From Amorphophallus konjac (lineage: Eukaryota; Streptophyta; Magnoliopsida; Alismatales; Araceae): a stretch of 64,000 nt of DNA. The stretch covers positions 163,104,334 through 163,168,333 of the forward strand of contig CM040120.1 in NCBI GenBank assembly GCA_022559845.1, in the 5' to 3' direction. Positions 22,438 through 32,720 of this stretch are shown here, one piece after another. A model generated the notes under the pieces. It made no database searches, was not told the DNA's origin, and saw only the letters and a list, made by a program, of their open reading frames with translations. The first letter of the stretch is position 1, and every line of letters starts with the position of its first letter. Both the position numbers and the translations under genes were made by a program.

Positions 22438-22920
22438 ATGGATGACACACGTAACAAGAACACTTCTGGAAAAATCGGTTGGATGTGCTGGTTCAACGAG
22501 ATGGAGCCCTTACCGTGGATGTTGAGGTTCTCCACAAGCCACACACCTCTCTAGTGGGCACAGACCTGAAGAAAATGCCTTGATAGCTCGGAGAAGGAGC
22601 AAATCGCAGGTGCCGTAAGATGAATCCGCTGCTAGGGCTTGAAGAGTTTTGGGTTGCCAAAAGAGTTCTAGAAGAGGGTGACACTAGCAATCTAGAGGGC
22701 TTAGAGGCATTTTAAGGGGGTTGGGAAACATTTTAGGTTCGAAAGGAAACACCCGACCACGGTTCATATCGTGTTCTACAACGAACCGGATGGGGTCAAC
22801 CGCAGGGGTCGACCCTCGCGGCAATATCCTCTACCCCAGAAAATAGACACACAAGGGTTAACCCTGGGGGTCGACCCTGGACAGGTTTGGTGCAGTTTAT
22901 CAATGAAAATAGGTTTTTGA
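22438..22920 (-). other. Element H spacer upstream of the envelope-like ORF
   Basis: This is non-coding. It contains two palindrome pairs at about 22785-22885 (GGGTCGACCC and GGGTTAACCC types) that resemble those in the U3 of H's own LTR. The stretch to 22440 is leader-like. It may be a promoter for the third ORF, but that is inference. Confidence 0.4.
22916..22920. repeat. Target-site duplication of solo LTR J, left copy
   Basis: TTTGA directly before TGTTGG; an exact match to 25498-25502. Confidence 0.85.
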
Positions 22921-23155
22921 TGTTGGTCTTGGGGTAGGCAAGCGGACAAGAAGGGGGGTTGAGTTGTCCCCCACGTGATATGGTAAATTAAAAACTTTCG
23001 CAGCGGAATTAACAAGTTTAACGAGATTGATAGAAATAAACTAAGCAAGGATAAACAAGTTCTCTCAATCTCACCGCACTCACTCGAACATTCAAGCAAT
23101 TTAAACAATTAAGCACACATCCACAAAGTAAACTATAGGACACGGGGATTTTTAA

Positions 23156-23212
23156 GGTGGTTCGGGACCAAGACGGGCTCCTTACGTCCACCCCTTACCA
23201 AACCGGTAAGGC
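23156..23212 (-). other. Conserved R/U5 hairpin motif, solo LTR J
   Basis: In sense: CCTTACC and GGTAAGG arms, GGTGG, ACGTA, a variable stem, GAA, CCACC. The arms differ from those of H and E but still pair. Confidence 0.6.
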
Positions 23213-23355
23213 TTCACTCGGGGATAAATCCCTAACACGGAGGCGACACTCCAACAACACATGGGGATAAATCCCCACGAGGAGAACTCTCCTCAAGCTG
23301 TAGACACAGCAACACGGGGACGAACCCCAAACGCTCTCGATCGTGAATCTAGCAG

Positions 23356-23358
<3 letters not shown>

Positions 23359-23398
<40 letters not shown>
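23359..23398. repeat. CA microsatellite, 20 units
   Basis: An uninterrupted (CA)20 tract in LTR J. In the sense of the LTR it is a GT tract just upstream of the hairpin motif. Open frames translated as His-Thr repeats across it are artefacts. Confidence 0.95.
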
Positions 23399-23403
<5 letters not shown>

Positions 23404-23823
23404 ACAACCGCAGCACCGTAGACACACGACCATACACAGATGGTCACACACACACAGAATATCCCTATGTTCAGAAAATAACTACAAATATTCAAATCAT
23501 GCTCAGACCACAAGACAAATCATGATAACCATCACAAATGACAAGAAATAAGATGTAGAGATTTTTCCCCCTTTGATTTCCAAAGCCAATGAATGTCGAT
23601 GCTTGACTCTTGGATCGGATGATGGCAATTCTTGCGTCCTCTTATTCCTCTCGTCGATCCACTCCTTTTCTTCTTCTTCCACGAACTCTAGAAACTCCTT
23701 GGAGTAGATGAAATCCACCTTGGCTTGAGCTCTTCCTTGCTTTCTTCCCTTTCTTCACCTACAAGATAGAAACAATAAGCACATAAGGGTTTCTCTTGTC
23801 AAATTCGTAGGTCACACATTTGC

Positions 23824-23830
23824 ATATATA
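23824..23830 (-). promoter_or_regulatory. TATA box of solo LTR J
   Basis: CCTATATATGC on the minus strand lies about 905 bp before the LTR end. Confidence 0.5.
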
Positions 23831-25497
23831 GGAGAAACCAAAAGACCAATATAACCCTTCTAGAATCCTCCAAAAGACCCCCAATAGGTCTACCATGAAC
23901 CCAGGGGCAAAGGGGTAAAAGTTAAGCACAAATGGATTGGGTTTAGATGGTTTTCAGATCCACATTTTTGGGTTTTCGCTGCATTCGGTTCACGAATGAA
24001 AGGGGTTGGTCGATCGAAAATAACAGTAGCAAAATGTGTTACAGGCGGCCAACTCTGGGGATTTCGATCAACCGAAATGCCCAGGTCGGTCGATCGAAAT
24101 CTGCTGCAATTCCAGATTTCAGGCACTTCAGTCCTACAAGAAAAATATTAATGAAATATAGAAATGGTTAGTTGATAAAACAAACCACCAAGTATTCGTT
24201 GGTATTAAACAATGTAGAAACACATATCAACCACATTCTATCTAAATTCACATGAATTGATCAAAACACTTGCTCAAGAATTCTATGAAGAACATGCATG
24301 AGTGTAGGAAATGTAGGAAGTGAGTGTATGCTAGCTTATCAAGATTCATGTGAGAATCTCAACCAATTACTCACTGTCATGGCTTTCAAGATGAATGAGC
24401 ATGGAAAGCGTTCAAACCTATACAATAGTCCCATGAAAACTCATTTCACCGATGGCCATTCTTAACAAATACCTCATACTAAGACAGAGTTCAAACCATC
24501 ATGAATCTTTGCAATAAGACCATAAACATTTCTACTTACTCCAAGACATGCAGGAGGATCCTGAACATATGACTATCCTCAAAAGATCCATATGGAAAAT
24601 GCATGAAGCACATTCAAGCAATCTTACCTCAAAACTTATCCGAAGTTATTAAACACATTTTGATCCTTAGAAACCACAAAAGATATGCATGTAAGCTCAA
24701 GGAAAAACCAATTTTCCTCAACCATAAATTAAGAGCATTTAGCCAAGCATTTGACTAATGAAAGAACACCATTCAACATGTAGTTCAAGTTCAAATTGAA
24801 TCACCCCCAAATCATGATTATCATATTGGCATATGAAGCACACTATGCAAATTTACTAGAATTGCCAAGACGGAATGACCAAGAGTCCATATAATGAGTA
24901 AGCATCATTAAACTCACATTCATCAAATTTCAAGTTAATAGGTTGAGCATATTTCAAGCCCAAAACTCTTATGTGGAAAATGCATGAAAATACCCAACCA
25001 AGACTTTGAAAACCTATTTGATGAAATCCATGAAATACACATTCATAGAAGAAACTGAAAGATAAAACCAGCAGAAGTCGACTCTTGCTTCATTAGGAGT
25101 CGACTCTTGCTTGAACGGAAGTCGACTTTGCTTACCTTATTAGATTTGAGAATTCCATGGCCTTACCATTGTTTCTAGAAGAATGTAGACATGGTTTACC
25201 ACCTTTTTTGAATTCTTGACAATAAGATTACTCAATGACGCATTCCTTTGAGTTCCAAGTGCAAACCATGGATTTTGATCCTTTGAGTTCCAAGGGTGAA
25301 CCATGGATTTTGATCCTGCAAGCTAAAATAAACATAGCATGAGTTCCTTAAACAACTAGCATTCATTTGACTTCCTACTGTTAACATTGAAGTCAACCTT
25401 CAACTTATCAAATAAGATGCAAACATGTTTCTCAATAAAATACACACACAAGCACAATTGTTTTGTTGTACACCAAAATCAACTAGGGGATGCAACA

Positions 25498-25502
25498 TTT
25501 GA
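25498..25502. repeat. Target-site duplication of solo LTR J, right copy
   Basis: TTTGA immediately after the LTR end; matches 22916-22920. Confidence 0.85.
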
Positions 25503-25997
25503 GATTCCAAAAACATATAGCTCTATCCCCCATTGATTAAAAATGTATAAGAATATATGAAAGACTCAAGAACTTGGTTTTAATCAAGTGGGGGAGATGT
25601 TCTAATGATATAGAAGTCTATATCTAATATCTTATTCTCCAACATTTCCAACTCTCAGTTTCGTTCATTGAGCTCCATGGGATTTCACTTATTCATCAAG
25701 GATGATATATAGCCTTAGAAAATTCAAGGAATAGCCTTTGTCATGCATTCATGCAAGAAGTAAAGCAAGCATACGATAATTATTGAGTTCTGGTACTGGG
25801 CGGAGTTATGCACTCACGCATAATGAATGCTTCCAAAATAACTTAATCCATCCTTCCACTAGTCACTATTTTATATACCAGAATCTCACATACATGCAAA
25901 TGCATAAGCATGACATGCAATGTGATACCAAATGCAATGCAGTGCATAGATGATGAAAATGCAAACTAAGGTGCCTATAACATGATATGCAAGATAT
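25503..25997 (-). other. Element H non-coding stretch after pol
   Basis: AT-rich sequence between H's RNase H stop and the J insertion. It holds a plus-strand GGGGGAGATGTT at about 25589-25600 that looks like a polypurine tract but faces the wrong way for H. No gene seen. Confidence 0.5.
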
Positions 25998-26698
25998 TTA
26001 CTTCCCTTCTATTTTGCACACACCTAAGTCTCTTCTGAAGGAGGTCAATTTATCTTCACTTATAGGTTTTGTAAAAATATCGACAATCTGATTATTTGTA
26101 TCTATGAATTTTATTTCCACATCTCTTGTGCTGACATGATCTCTAAGAAAATGATATCTAACATCTATGTGTTTAGTTCTGGAATGATGCACTGGGTTTT
26201 TGGATAAGTTTATTATGGAAGTATTGTCACAAAGGATTGATGTTTTTCTGAGAGTGATCCCATAATCGATCAGTTGGTGTTGGATCCAAAGCACTTGGGT
26301 CACACAACTACCTGTGGCCACATATTCGGCCTCGATAGTTGATAGAGCCACTGAATTATGTTTCTCAGAGGCCTATGAGACCATGCAACCTCCTAGAAAC
26401 TGGCAATACCCACTTGTGCTCTTGCGGTCCACGTTACAACCCGCATAGTCAACATTGATATAAGCCAGCAAATCAAAGCAAGAACTGCGGGGAAACCAAA
26501 GTCCTAAATCATAAGAACCAGATATATATCTAAAAATCTGTTTCACGGCTGACATATGAGCTTCTTTCGGGTTTGATTGAAATCTCATGCATAAACATAC
26601 TACAAATTGGATGTCGGGCCTAATGGCTGTCAAGTATAATAGGGAGCCAATCATGCTTCAAAAAAGTGTTTGATTTACTGATTTACCTTTGTTATCTT
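25998..26698 (-). pseudogene. Element H RT end and RNase H (partial)
   Basis: The minus strand encodes the C-terminal end of copia RT (MIGSLLYLTAIRPDIQFVVC, then RFQSNPKEAHMSAVKQIFRY) and RNase H (YINVDYAGCNVDRKSTSGYC, FLGGCMVS; then ALSTIEAEYVATGSCVTQVL, LCDNTSIINLSKNPVHHSRT, HIDVRYHFLRDHV, DIFTKPISEDKL). A stop between 26372 and 26351 and another near 26656 break the frame. Element E cuts the gene at 26699 within the RT linker, so the catalytic YVDD part is missing from this copy. Confidence 0.85.
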
Positions 26699-27982
26699 TG
26701 TTGGGCATGTGTGGAACATGCTTAACTCTATTGTTTTGATGATGTCTGACCATGAATCATTAGTGAGTCTAATTTGTATTTGATGATGTTAATGTTTATG
26801 TTGCACAGATCAAAGAGTCAGCACTGGCATGTGAATGGCCTCTTGTAGATAAGCAATACATGATACATTGCAGCATTGTAATAGGAAATGGTCATGCAAG
26901 CAAGAAGTTCTACTCATGCTCAATCATAGGAGCAAGGCTGCTTAACTCTATTGAAATAAAGTTGAAAGTGACTGGGGAAAACATCAAAGGATGTGAAGCT
27001 ATGGTTATGATGAAATAAAGCTGAAAACTCAAGTTATACAAAGGCTGCGTCAACCTATCCTTAAGATGTGTCGACCTCACTATTCAAGAAAGGTGAAGCA
27101 CTTCAGACTGCATCGACGCAACGTCACTGTGCGTCAACGCAATCAAGCAGAAACAACTCACGCTACAAGGGTGACAATTGTTCAGTTAAGGGTGATAAAT
27201 ATCCCTTTAAGGTTGAAAAATAGATGAGTAATAGTATGTTGAACCCCGTGCATAACCTTGTTTTAAGGAATTTTTGATGATGATCAAATACAATATGATA
27301 TCACTTCATATAAATAAATGCATTAGTGGCTTATGGATATGAATTGGATTGATCAATTTTTACTTGGTTGATTGATGAATATAGACATATCAATGTTAAT
27401 AGTTGGATGAGATATTTTCATTCAATGACTATTTGGTGAACTTGACTGATATGGGAATTCATATTTGTACAGGAATCAATTAAGAATGGATGGAACTCAA
27501 GCCAATTGTGTAGAACTCTCCTACTATGTTCTTGGTTGATTCAAATGAGATTTGAATCAATTGACTTACTTAACATGTGAATTGCAGGGACTTAATGTGG
27601 AAATTTGAATGGTTATGAGAGCTGGACTTTCATTTCCCTTTAGAATTAAAGGCATTGAATGACTGACTTACATTGTATATGACTGACAAGGACTAGTAAT
27701 GGGAATCCACATGAAGATCAAGTGGCAATCATCCTTCTGGAAGTTCAAGTGAGTAGTGAAGAGAAAACAAGAGTATGCTGCTCTTGTTGGCATGTTTGAA
27801 GTAGGTTTGTGGTGAAAATGGATGCATAAATCACAAGGTAACCCCTGTGCATATCAAGTTAGTTAGACTATTATTAGGGGTAAGTTTTACTTACTACTTC
27901 CATTTATGTATGGATCTTCTTTGTCTCATTTCATTTGGTAAACCCCTCATGTGTTTTTCTTTAACTTTGTATATGTCAGGAA

Positions 27983-28240
27983 AAGTGTCGACTCATGGAG
28001 TCGACACTTTGTCCCAGGTTATGGCCTTTTCACTTTGGCCTATTAACCCTTCCAAACACTGAAAGGAAATGTCGACTCATAGAGTTGACATTTTATTTCG
28101 ACCGTTCTATCTGGGCGTTCATATTGCGCCATAGGCAGAAAGTGTCGACTCATAGAGTCGACACTTTTTGCGATGTGTTCTGTTTGGGCGTGTTTGTTTC
28201 ATGCCCAGTCGCGAGTGTCGACTCTATGAGTCGACACTTT
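27983..28240. repeat. Four-palindrome cluster in element E LTR
   Basis: Four copies of AGTGTCGACTC-3 bases-GAGTCGACACT or close variants occur within 260 bp. The third and fourth have arms of at least 10 perfectly complementary bases. Each could form a hairpin or bind a dimeric protein. Confidence 0.85.
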
Positions 28241-29073
28241 CTGGCGATCTGAAAATACGCCAGCTCGTGCGGTGGCCGATGCCCTAGCATGCTCCCATCT
28301 TTTAGTGCCCCTCAATGATTGGTCCATGGGGGATTATTCCCTCCACGTGGCTCTTCATCTATTGGGGTATATGTTGAAAGAGATAGGGTTTATTCCATTA
28401 AATAGAAAGGTTTTATTGTCTTATCCGATTTTTGGTCTTGCAGGGAAGAACACGGCCGCAGCTCCATCTTCCTCCTCTCCAGGGCGTGCTGAACGTGATT
28501 CAAGGCATGAGATGATCTTCATCCATCATACTGAAGTGTACATGCTGTGAGACCGCGGATGCATCTCCTCCACATCGTCCAGTCCGCGGTAGAAGTTTGA
28601 AGACTAGGAAAAGCTTGGCGCCGTCCTCCTTTCAAGGCTCAACAAGGAACCTGCTGTGAGCTTCATCCATCGAATGAGTGAAAAGAAATGGGAGTCCAGT
28701 CATCGAAGAAGCTAGATCTATTATTTTCTAACCAGGAGTTTACAGAACTTGTTCTTAGTCCCTGTTTACAGTCATCATTTGATCAGTTGATGTCTATTAC
28801 TTGTATTGAATATACATTTTTCATCCTTCTAAACTGATATGCCAGTGTGTGTGTACGGAGCGGTGTCTCCGTGTGTGAGCTGAGTGTCAGGGTATGTTTC
28901 CCATCTTTGTGTGTGTGTGTGCTGCGTGGCAGCGTGCTGAGGCCAGCCCTCGTGTGTGTACTACGTGGCAGCGTGTTGAGGCTTGTCCTCGTGTGTGTGG
29001 TTTGCTTCGAAAGCAGCGTGTGTTGTATTGGGGTTCATCCCCGTGTGCTACCTTGTGTAGCATGTTAGTGAAG

Positions 29074-29129
29074 CCTCACCGAGGTGGTGAGGGGTGGACG
29101 TAGGGAGCCCATCGTGGTCCCAAATCACC
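29074..29129 (+). other. Conserved R/U5 hairpin motif, element E LTR
   Basis: CCTCACC (29074-29080) pairs with GGTGAGG (29086-29092). Then GGTGG (29093-29097), ACGTA, a GGGA/TCCC stem and TCACC (29125-29129). Confidence 0.6.
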
Positions 29130-29412
29130 TAAAAAATCACTGTGCCTTTGTGTATGATCTTGTGTTTGCTCCTTATCTCCTATCACCATCCATAGGTTGG
29201 CTTGTTAAATGCATTTTCCATGAATGGTAGATTTTCTTAGACACACATTTAGTTAAGTTTGTTTATTCTCCGTGTGTGAATCTCTTCATATGCAAGCATT
29301 TTGTGAGTTTAAGCTGAGCGGCGTTTAAGTTATTTAATTGGACTTAATTTTTACAGAGGGATCTATTCACCCCCCTCTAGATCCGTGTCACTACACTCCG
29401 GGACCCAACAAT

Positions 29413-29424
29413 TGGTATCAGAGC
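29413..29424 (+). other. Element E primer-binding site
   Basis: TGGTATCAGAGC is an exact 12-base match to the 3' end complement of plant initiator-Met tRNA, two bases after the LTR end. Confidence 0.9.
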
Positions 29425-29484
29425 ATGCCTCTGTAATCACCAGATCTAACGATCTTCAGAGGGATCCTAGTGTAGTCTTGAATC

Positions 29485-30660
29485 ATGAACACTTCTGCAG
29501 ATATTGTTTTGTTTAGTTGTCTACCTATTTTTCATGGTGATGATCTTAATTCTTGGTTGGGCAAGTTGTGTAGGACTATAAACTCAATCAATCCCAATTT
29601 GTGGAAGTTAATTCATGATGGTCCTCATATATTGCCTCGAGATGAGACCAAGTGGTCCAACCGAGATAGATTGAAGAATCATGAGAATGTTACCATTTTG
29701 ACCTTGTTGAAATCTTCAGTGAATGCTGACATGTTCACATTTGTCTCCTCTTGCAGAACTGTAAAAGAGCTTATGGACCGATTGATGCAAGCTCAAGAGA
29801 AGTAGGGACAAAAAGGGTTAATGACTGACGATGTTGATCAACCAAGTGATGAAAATAGTGAAGAGGTAAACTCTAACTCTGATGAAGAAGGAATGTCTTT
29901 TGAAGAATTAGTTGATGCTTATGAGGAGTTGTCAAGTAGATACAAAAAGATAAAGTCTGAAAATAAAACATTGAAGAAGAATCTAAATGAAAATGTTCAT
30001 GATAATTATCCTTGTGAAAATTGTCTTGATCTAGGATCAAAAATTGAAAATCTTGAGAATGAGAATGAACTCTTGTTATGTAAAATATCCTTGCTTGAGG
30101 AAACTGAAAGAAATCTCCAAAACAAGCTAGATTCTCTATCTGACGATGAAAAATTGTTTGAGAAACTACTTGATTCTGAAGTTGATAGCAAGTCCATCAT
30201 GGAGGAAAATGAGCTGTTAAAATCTGAAAATGAAAAGCTAAAATAATTAAACGCAACCATGTTTGAAAGACTCCTAACCCTTGAAAAAGGAAAGTCTATG
30301 TGAGTCTGTTAAAACAAGAAATTGAAACCCACAAAACCATCAATGTCACCTTGAATGAAAAGATCATTTCCTATGAAAATGAGATTGCCTCTTATGAACT
30401 TTGAATTGCTTCACTTCAATCTGAAATTGCTGACTTGAACAAGTCTTTGGCTAGATTTGTAAGTGGGGAGGAGAATTTGAACAAAATTCTAGGAACAAAA
30501 GTGAATTTCCAACGGGAAGGTCTAGGATATAATCCTAGTAAAAAGGAAGCTTTTAATTTGAAAACAAAAATCACATTTGTGCATGCTTCTTGCTCCTCCA
30601 GTAATTCAAACATTTCTTCTTCAGTCAAACCAAAGTCTAGTGTGCATGAAAAGAGATTTC
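29485..30660 (+). pseudogene. gag: Element E gag, first part (broken, cut by D)
   Basis: Positions 29485-29805 (106 codons) give the N-terminal copia gag region (FHGDDLNSWLGKLCRTINSI, SNRDRLKNHENVTILTLLKS, CRTVKELMDRLMQAQEK) and end at a TAG. The same frame continues at 29821-30246 with an acidic start and a long coiled coil (YEELSSRYKKIKSENKTLKK). A frameshift follows, and 30435-30660 gives the later gag block (LARFVSGEENLNKILGTKVN, GLGYNPSKKEAF). Compared with D, much of the middle of gag, including its first zinc knuckle, is missing. Element D interrupts at 30660/30661; gag resumes at 41987. Confidence 0.75.
30656..30660. repeat. Target-site duplication of element D, left copy
   Basis: ATTTC directly before TGTTGAAC; exact match to 41982-41986. 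Confidence 0.9.
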
Positions 30661-30811
30661 TGTTGAACATATGTGCACCATGATTACTATTATGGTTTTG
30701 ATGATAGCAACTACTATAAGTCACATTGTGTTTGCATATGATGTCATTGTGTATCTGTTTAAGCAGTTCTTCATTTCATCGAACAGGTTGCGAGCATGTG
30801 CACTGCATTCC

Positions 30812-31027
30812 AAGTCTATACGTTGGACAAAGTCTATACATTGGACAAAGTCTGTACATTGGTCGAAGTCTATACGTTGGACAAAGTCTATACGTTGGAC
30901 AAAGTCTGTACGTTGGACAAAGTCTGTACATTGGACAAAGTCTATACGTTGGACTAAGTCTGTACGTTGGACAAAGTCTATGCGTTAGACAAAGTCTATG
31001 CATTGGACGAAGTCTATACGTTGGACA
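30812..31027 (+). repeat. 18-bp tandem array in D 5' LTR (12 units)
   Basis: Units of the form AAGTCTATACGTTGGACA with a few substitutions. A 13th partial unit and looser copies follow to about 31262. The 3' LTR has 15 units. As 18 is divisible by 3, every frame through the array translates as a hexapeptide repeat, which is not evidence of a gene. Confidence 0.9.
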
Positions 31028-31464
31028 AAGTTTGTATGTTGCTGAACATGAAGTCTGTATATTGGCTGCATGCATAACTCAAAGTCTGTACGTTGCACAA
31101 CACGAAGTCTGTACGTTGCGGCAGATGAAGTCTGTACGTTGCTGCAGATGAAGTCTATACATTGGCTGCATGCACAAAACAAAGTCTGTACGTTGCACAA
31201 GACAAAGTTTGTACGTTGGCTACTAGCACAACTCCAAGTCTGTACGTTGGTTGATGGCTACTTCACACGCAAAGTCTATACAACAACTACAAGCTTCATT
31301 CAAATAGCCAAGGCCACTGCACAAGATGAGAGTCAAAAGATAAAGATTCAGTTGGTACTTTCTAGACCAACAAGGATGAAGTTACAGACATGAACAGGCT
31401 GCTAATGGACACAAGCGATGGAGCTGACGCGGCTAACGGATCGACCCGGGCTGGACCGGGGTCT

Positions 31465-31645
31465 GCCCAGCTGGCGGTCGACGGCCAGCACAGGGGCGGT
31501 CGACCGCCCCAGCCAGGGACCCCCCGACTGCAGATCTGTCAGCTGCAGGTCGACCGCCAGCCAGTAGCGGTCGACCGGATTTCCCAGGGATCATCCGTTT
31601 GCAGGTGTTTCAGTAGCGGTCGACCGCCAAAAGCCACAGGTCGAC
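31465..31645. repeat. GGTCGACC palindrome cluster in D 5' LTR
   Basis: GCGGTCGACGGC, GGGCGGTCGACCGCCC, AGGTCGACCGCC, GCGGTCGACCGG, GCGGTCGACCGCC and AGGTCGACCGCC occur within about 180 bp, 150-320 bp upstream of the TATA box. Confidence 0.85.
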
Positions 31646-31789
31646 CGCCAGCCCCGATGCAGCCATGTTTGACTTCAAAATCCACCTCGTGGCAAACCCC
31701 TTTCCATGGATTTCTTTAATCCAAAAGTCACCTAATCACCCACAAATTGTGGATCTGGTCTGAAGGATGTCGAAGGACCATTCAAGGTC

Positions 31790-31796
31790 TATAAAA
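31790..31796 (+). promoter_or_regulatory. TATA box of element D 5' LTR
   Basis: TATAAAA in GGTCTATAAAACC lies 903 bp before the LTR end. It is the likely core promoter of D. Confidence 0.65.
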
Positions 31797-32403
31797 CCAA
31801 CACATGAGGGGTTGGAAACCCTAACACTTCAAAGCTTCAAGGGAGATCAAGGGAGGCCATTTTTGAGGTACTGTAGCACCTCCGTGAACAGTGTTTCGGG
31901 AGGAAGTTCTTCATCCATCCAAGGTGATTCAAGTCCATATCTGAAGCCATCTCAACCTCCAAGGAAGAAGAAGGAATCAAGGCTCTCAAGGGTGATCTAA
32001 ACTGCATCCTTCTTCCTCTTCATCAACTCAAGCAGATTCAAGGAAGCACAACTCATAAGGAAGAAGAAGCCATTGCTATTGAATCAAGAAGAGAGCTTTG
32101 TGAAGAAGATAGAAGCCTCTATTGGTGATCTACATCCATAGAAGAATCCGAATCAAGCTCCAGCAATCTCAGACAAGATTTTTCTTCTTGAGCTTATTTC
32201 ATATCTTGTTTGAATAGCTTGATATTTGTTCTTTCTTCTTCATTTCATTCGAACAATCAAAACTGAAGATCGTCCCTACTGGTGGTTAGTAGGAAGGTAA
32301 TCGGAAGTTGTCCGATCTGCGGTGTTGACGTCTCTACCGGTGGTTAGTAGGAAGGCAGTCGGTGGTTCTCCAATTTGCGGTTTGGTGTGCTGCACTAGTG
32401 AAG

Positions 32404-32459
32404 CCTCACCGGATTTGGTGGGGGGTGGACGTAGGACTGGAGATTCAGTCCGAACCACC
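32404..32459 (+). other. Conserved R/U5 hairpin motif, D 5' LTR
   Basis: CCTCACC (32404-32410) pairs with GGTGGGG (32417-32423) with one G-U pair. GGTGG (32424-32428) pairs with CCACC (32455-32459), enclosing GGACT (32434-32438) paired with AGTCC (32447-32451). The order matches the other six copies. Confidence 0.65.
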
Positions 32460-32695
32460 TTAAAATCTTGTGTGTTGTCGTTTGCTTGTGCGATTGCTTT
32501 ATGTTAGATGCATGCTTAGGTTCAATATCTATATTGCGTAATCATGTTGCCAAGCAAATCATTTGTGTTCTTCGTCAAGCTAGTTATATTCCGCTGCTTA
32601 TTTCATCATCTAGCTTTAAAGAGGGTTGCGTTGCGAAAAGAGGGGCAGATCTATTCACCCCTCCCCTCTAGATCCGTTGTCCACTACACAACAAG

Positions 32696-32706
32696 TGGTA
32701 TCAGAG
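32696..32706 (+). other. Element D primer-binding site
   Basis: TGGTATCAGAG matches the initiator-Met tRNA 3' end, two bases after the LTR. Confidence 0.9.
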
Positions 32707-32720
32707 TCTAATCTCTCATT

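Larger units (their letters stand above)
22921..25497 (-). repeat. Solo LTR J (SIRE-like copia)
   Basis: This 2577-bp sequence runs on the plus strand from TGTTGGTCTTGGGG to GGGGATGCAACA and is flanked by a perfect 5-bp duplication (TTTGA), so it is a complete solo LTR left after recombination between two LTRs. In sense (minus) it holds AAGTCGACTC words (25078-25135), GGTCGATCG palindromes (about 24005-24100), a TATA box, a long CA microsatellite and the shared hairpin. No credible gene lies in it. Confidence 0.85.
19153..26698 (-). mobile_element. Element H: SIRE/Maximus-like Ty1/copia element (partial, interrupted)
   Basis: Reading right to left, the element shows the end of RT, RNase H (26693-25998), a non-coding stretch, an envelope-like ORF (22437-21215), a polypurine tract and a 3' LTR (20759-19153). 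A third ORF between pol and the 3' LTR is the layout of SIRE/Maximus copia elements. Solo LTR J (22921-25497) interrupts it, and element E entered its RT at 26698/26699. The rest of its pol, gag and 5' LTR is not in the window. Confidence 0.75.
26699..29410 (+). repeat. Element E 5' LTR
   Basis: The 2712-bp LTR begins TGTTGGG and ends CCCAACA, a perfect 7-bp terminal inverted pair, two bases before the primer site. U3 holds four near-perfect palindromes with GTCGACTC arms (27983-28240), then a CCAAT-like GATTGG and a CACGTG box around 28317-28350. Further on are GT tracts (28890-29000), the shared hairpin (29074-29129) and a pyrimidine-rich ATTCACCCCCCTCTAGATC near the end. No clear TATA box is seen; GTATATG at about 28367 is a weak candidate. 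No gene. Confidence 0.85.
26699..30660 (+). mobile_element. Element E: SIRE-like copia element, 5' portion
   Basis: The plus strand shows a 5' LTR, a primer-binding site and a broken gag that continues at 41987-42291 after element D. It is inserted in the RT of H. Its pol and 3' LTR are not recognisable in the window; at 42292 it is cut by element F. Confidence 0.8.
30661..32693 (+). repeat. Element D 5' LTR
   Basis: The 2033-bp LTR starts TGTTGAAC and ends ACACAACA, two bases before the primer site. U3 contains a 12-unit 18-bp tandem array (30812-31027) plus looser copies of the same word to about 31262, then GGTCGACC palindromes (31465-31645) and a TATA box. R/U5 holds two 58-bp repeats (from 32271), the shared hairpin and a pyrimidine-rich end (ATTCACCCCTCCCCTCTAG). 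Open frames inside it are by-products of the repeats. Confidence 0.9.

Noticed and set aside
23195..23551. Open frames with Val-Cys or His-Thr repeats
   Set aside because: They are translations of the (CA)20 microsatellite.
25580..25605. Plus-strand GGGGGAGATGTT as a polypurine tract and LTR start
   Set aside because: No matching LTR begins there, and the surrounding pol is on the minus strand.
30671..31200. Long open frames on both strands through the D LTR array with hexapeptide repeats
   Set aside because: The 18-bp unit is a multiple of three and lacks stops, so every frame is open. The same happens in the other LTR.
30812..31262. Possible CRISPR-like array
   Set aside because: Units are contiguous or have unrelated spacing, lie inside a plant LTR and have no associated genes.
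31390..31719. A 109-codon open frame present in both D LTRs as a gene
   Set aside because: Its conservation is just LTR duplication, and it runs through the palindrome cluster.
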